Shown one piece after another: positions 63,339 to 64,000 of a DNA stretch of 64,000 nt. Every line of letters begins with the position of its first letter. Position 1 is the stretch's first letter. The notes beneath the pieces were generated by a model, which did not search any database, had not been told where the DNA came from, and saw only the letters and a list, made by a program, of their open reading frames with translations. The position numbers and the translations under genes were made by a program. Origin of the DNA: Fragilaria crotonensis (lineage: Eukaryota; Bacillariophyta; Fragilariophyceae; Fragilariales; Fragilariaceae); assembly GCA_022925895.1 (NCBI GenBank), contig JAKSYS010000070.1:62001-126000 (forward strand). Direction: 5' to 3'.

Positions 63339-64000
63339 TACGAATGTATCCGGAATTCATGCGTCAAGGCATACCACTTAATAGGGCGTCGTACGTGTGG
63401 GCTTTCGTATGTTAAAACTCTACCAGAAGATAGCGTACACACAATAAATGTACGTCGAAGTATGATGTTACGTAAATACATTGCGAAAAACCCTCTGAGT
63501 CCAAAAAACCTCCGAGTCCAAAAAACCTCCGAGTCCGAAGCAAACCTATCATGTGCCGAGCTCATTGTTGCTGGGAGCTCTCCTAACTAAATTCGAAGAT
63601 TGGGATTGAGATTCCCACTCCTTTTGTCCCTCCTAAGCCTATTAATAATGTCAGTCACACTCGTCTGCGGTCCGTATACGTTGTAGATCATGTCAATTGC
63701 CCTATGGGAAGTGTGGCCCAAGCTCACGAGATCACGAACCACATCCCAGATAACCTTCCTTCTGGTGTACTTGTACTTGACCCGTCCTCGCTCAGTTTCG
63801 GAGAACAGCCTTGCAGGCTTTCTCCCCCCGACTCCGTGTAGATATTCAGTCCACAAGTCGTAAAGACTTTTGGATTCGGCATCAGGGTGGCAGGATTCGT
63901 CATGGCAAGGGCAGGTGCAAGCAAGGCTCGTTCACCAGCAGCAACGTCATCTGCAGCAGTTCCTTCCCCATTTTCAGCTCCATCGTTAGCATTAGTTGTT
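63339..64000 (-). mobile_element. Second tandem Crypton-like copy, cut by window edge
   Basis: Begins TACGAATGTATCCGG directly after the first unit and runs to the end of the window without a boundary. It is nearly identical to 60714-61374, including the three CCTCCGAGTCC repeats and the GCR1_C-like frame. Confidence 0.75.
63587..63856 (-). CDS. GCR1_C-like domain, second copy
   Basis: Encodes the same 89 residues as 60962-61231 with no difference seen in the protein. The gene continues upstream beyond the window end at 64000. Confidence 0.7.
   Translation of the reverse strand: MWTEYLHGVGGRKPARLFSETERGRVKYKYTRRKVIWDVVRDLVSLGHTSHRAIDMIYNVYGPQTSVTDIINRLRRDKRSGNLNPNLRI

Noticed and set aside
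60714-64000. Direct repeats of an LTR retrotransposon
   Set aside because: The repeats contain coding sequence (a GCR1_C-like domain), and the DNA between them encodes a tyrosine recombinase fragment but no protease, RT or RNase H. A tandem Crypton-like pair explains it better.

Overview
This window looks like nuclear DNA of a stramenopile alga, most likely a transposon-rich diatom. The genes are intron-poor, with short GT-AG introns of 57 to 113 nt where I could place both splice sites in frame. Several proteins start with a signal peptide followed by an A|F-type cleavage motif, as in diatom plastid targeting. One gene carries a DUF6824-type domain that I know mainly from diatoms. Host and species cannot be fixed from sequence alone.

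Layout. 1-6.8 kb: gene-poor left end, then a DUF6824 protein and a spliced Kelch/coiled-coil/U-box protein. 6.8-14.1 kb: GTAC-rich spacer, a 215-bp inverted-repeat element, and a nest of Helitrons in which a 5.9-kb Rep/helicase element sits inside a 341-bp non-autonomous relative. A third copy lies at 33.4 kb. 17.0-25.1 kb: an apparently full-length LINE with long open ORF1 and ORF2 and a target-site duplication. 26.3-33.2 kb: a JmjC/cupin oxygenase, an ABC1 atypical kinase and a PAPS-type SLC35 transporter. 34-39 kb: a graveyard with a broken DIRS-like fossil and a Mutator-like relic. 39.5-60.1 kb: a gene-dense block with a four-TM protein, a THUMP RNA methyltransferase, an NXPE-like PC-esterase, mitochondrial ribosomal protein mS33, a zinc-less MDR oxidoreductase, a type II glycosyltransferase, a TMEM163-like transporter, a SNAP25-like SNARE, Beclin/ATG6, a VASt lipid-transfer protein, a 2OG-Fe(II) oxygenase and a wax-synthase-like MBOAT. 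60.7-64.0 kb: two head-to-tail copies of a Crypton-like tyrosine-recombinase element, the second cut by the window edge.

The host genes do not form one pathway. Several have membrane or endomembrane roles (SNARE, ATG6, VASt, SLC35, glycosyltransferase, PC-esterase, MBOAT), but this may be coincidence. The strongest signals are in the mobile DNA: Helitron termini that can be read to the base from a nested insertion, a LINE whose ORF2 ATG overlaps the ORF1 stop, a tandem Crypton pair, and an array of TTTGCTTAC words of unknown nature. Three conserved host genes each contain a single reading-frame slip, which may reflect assembly indels.
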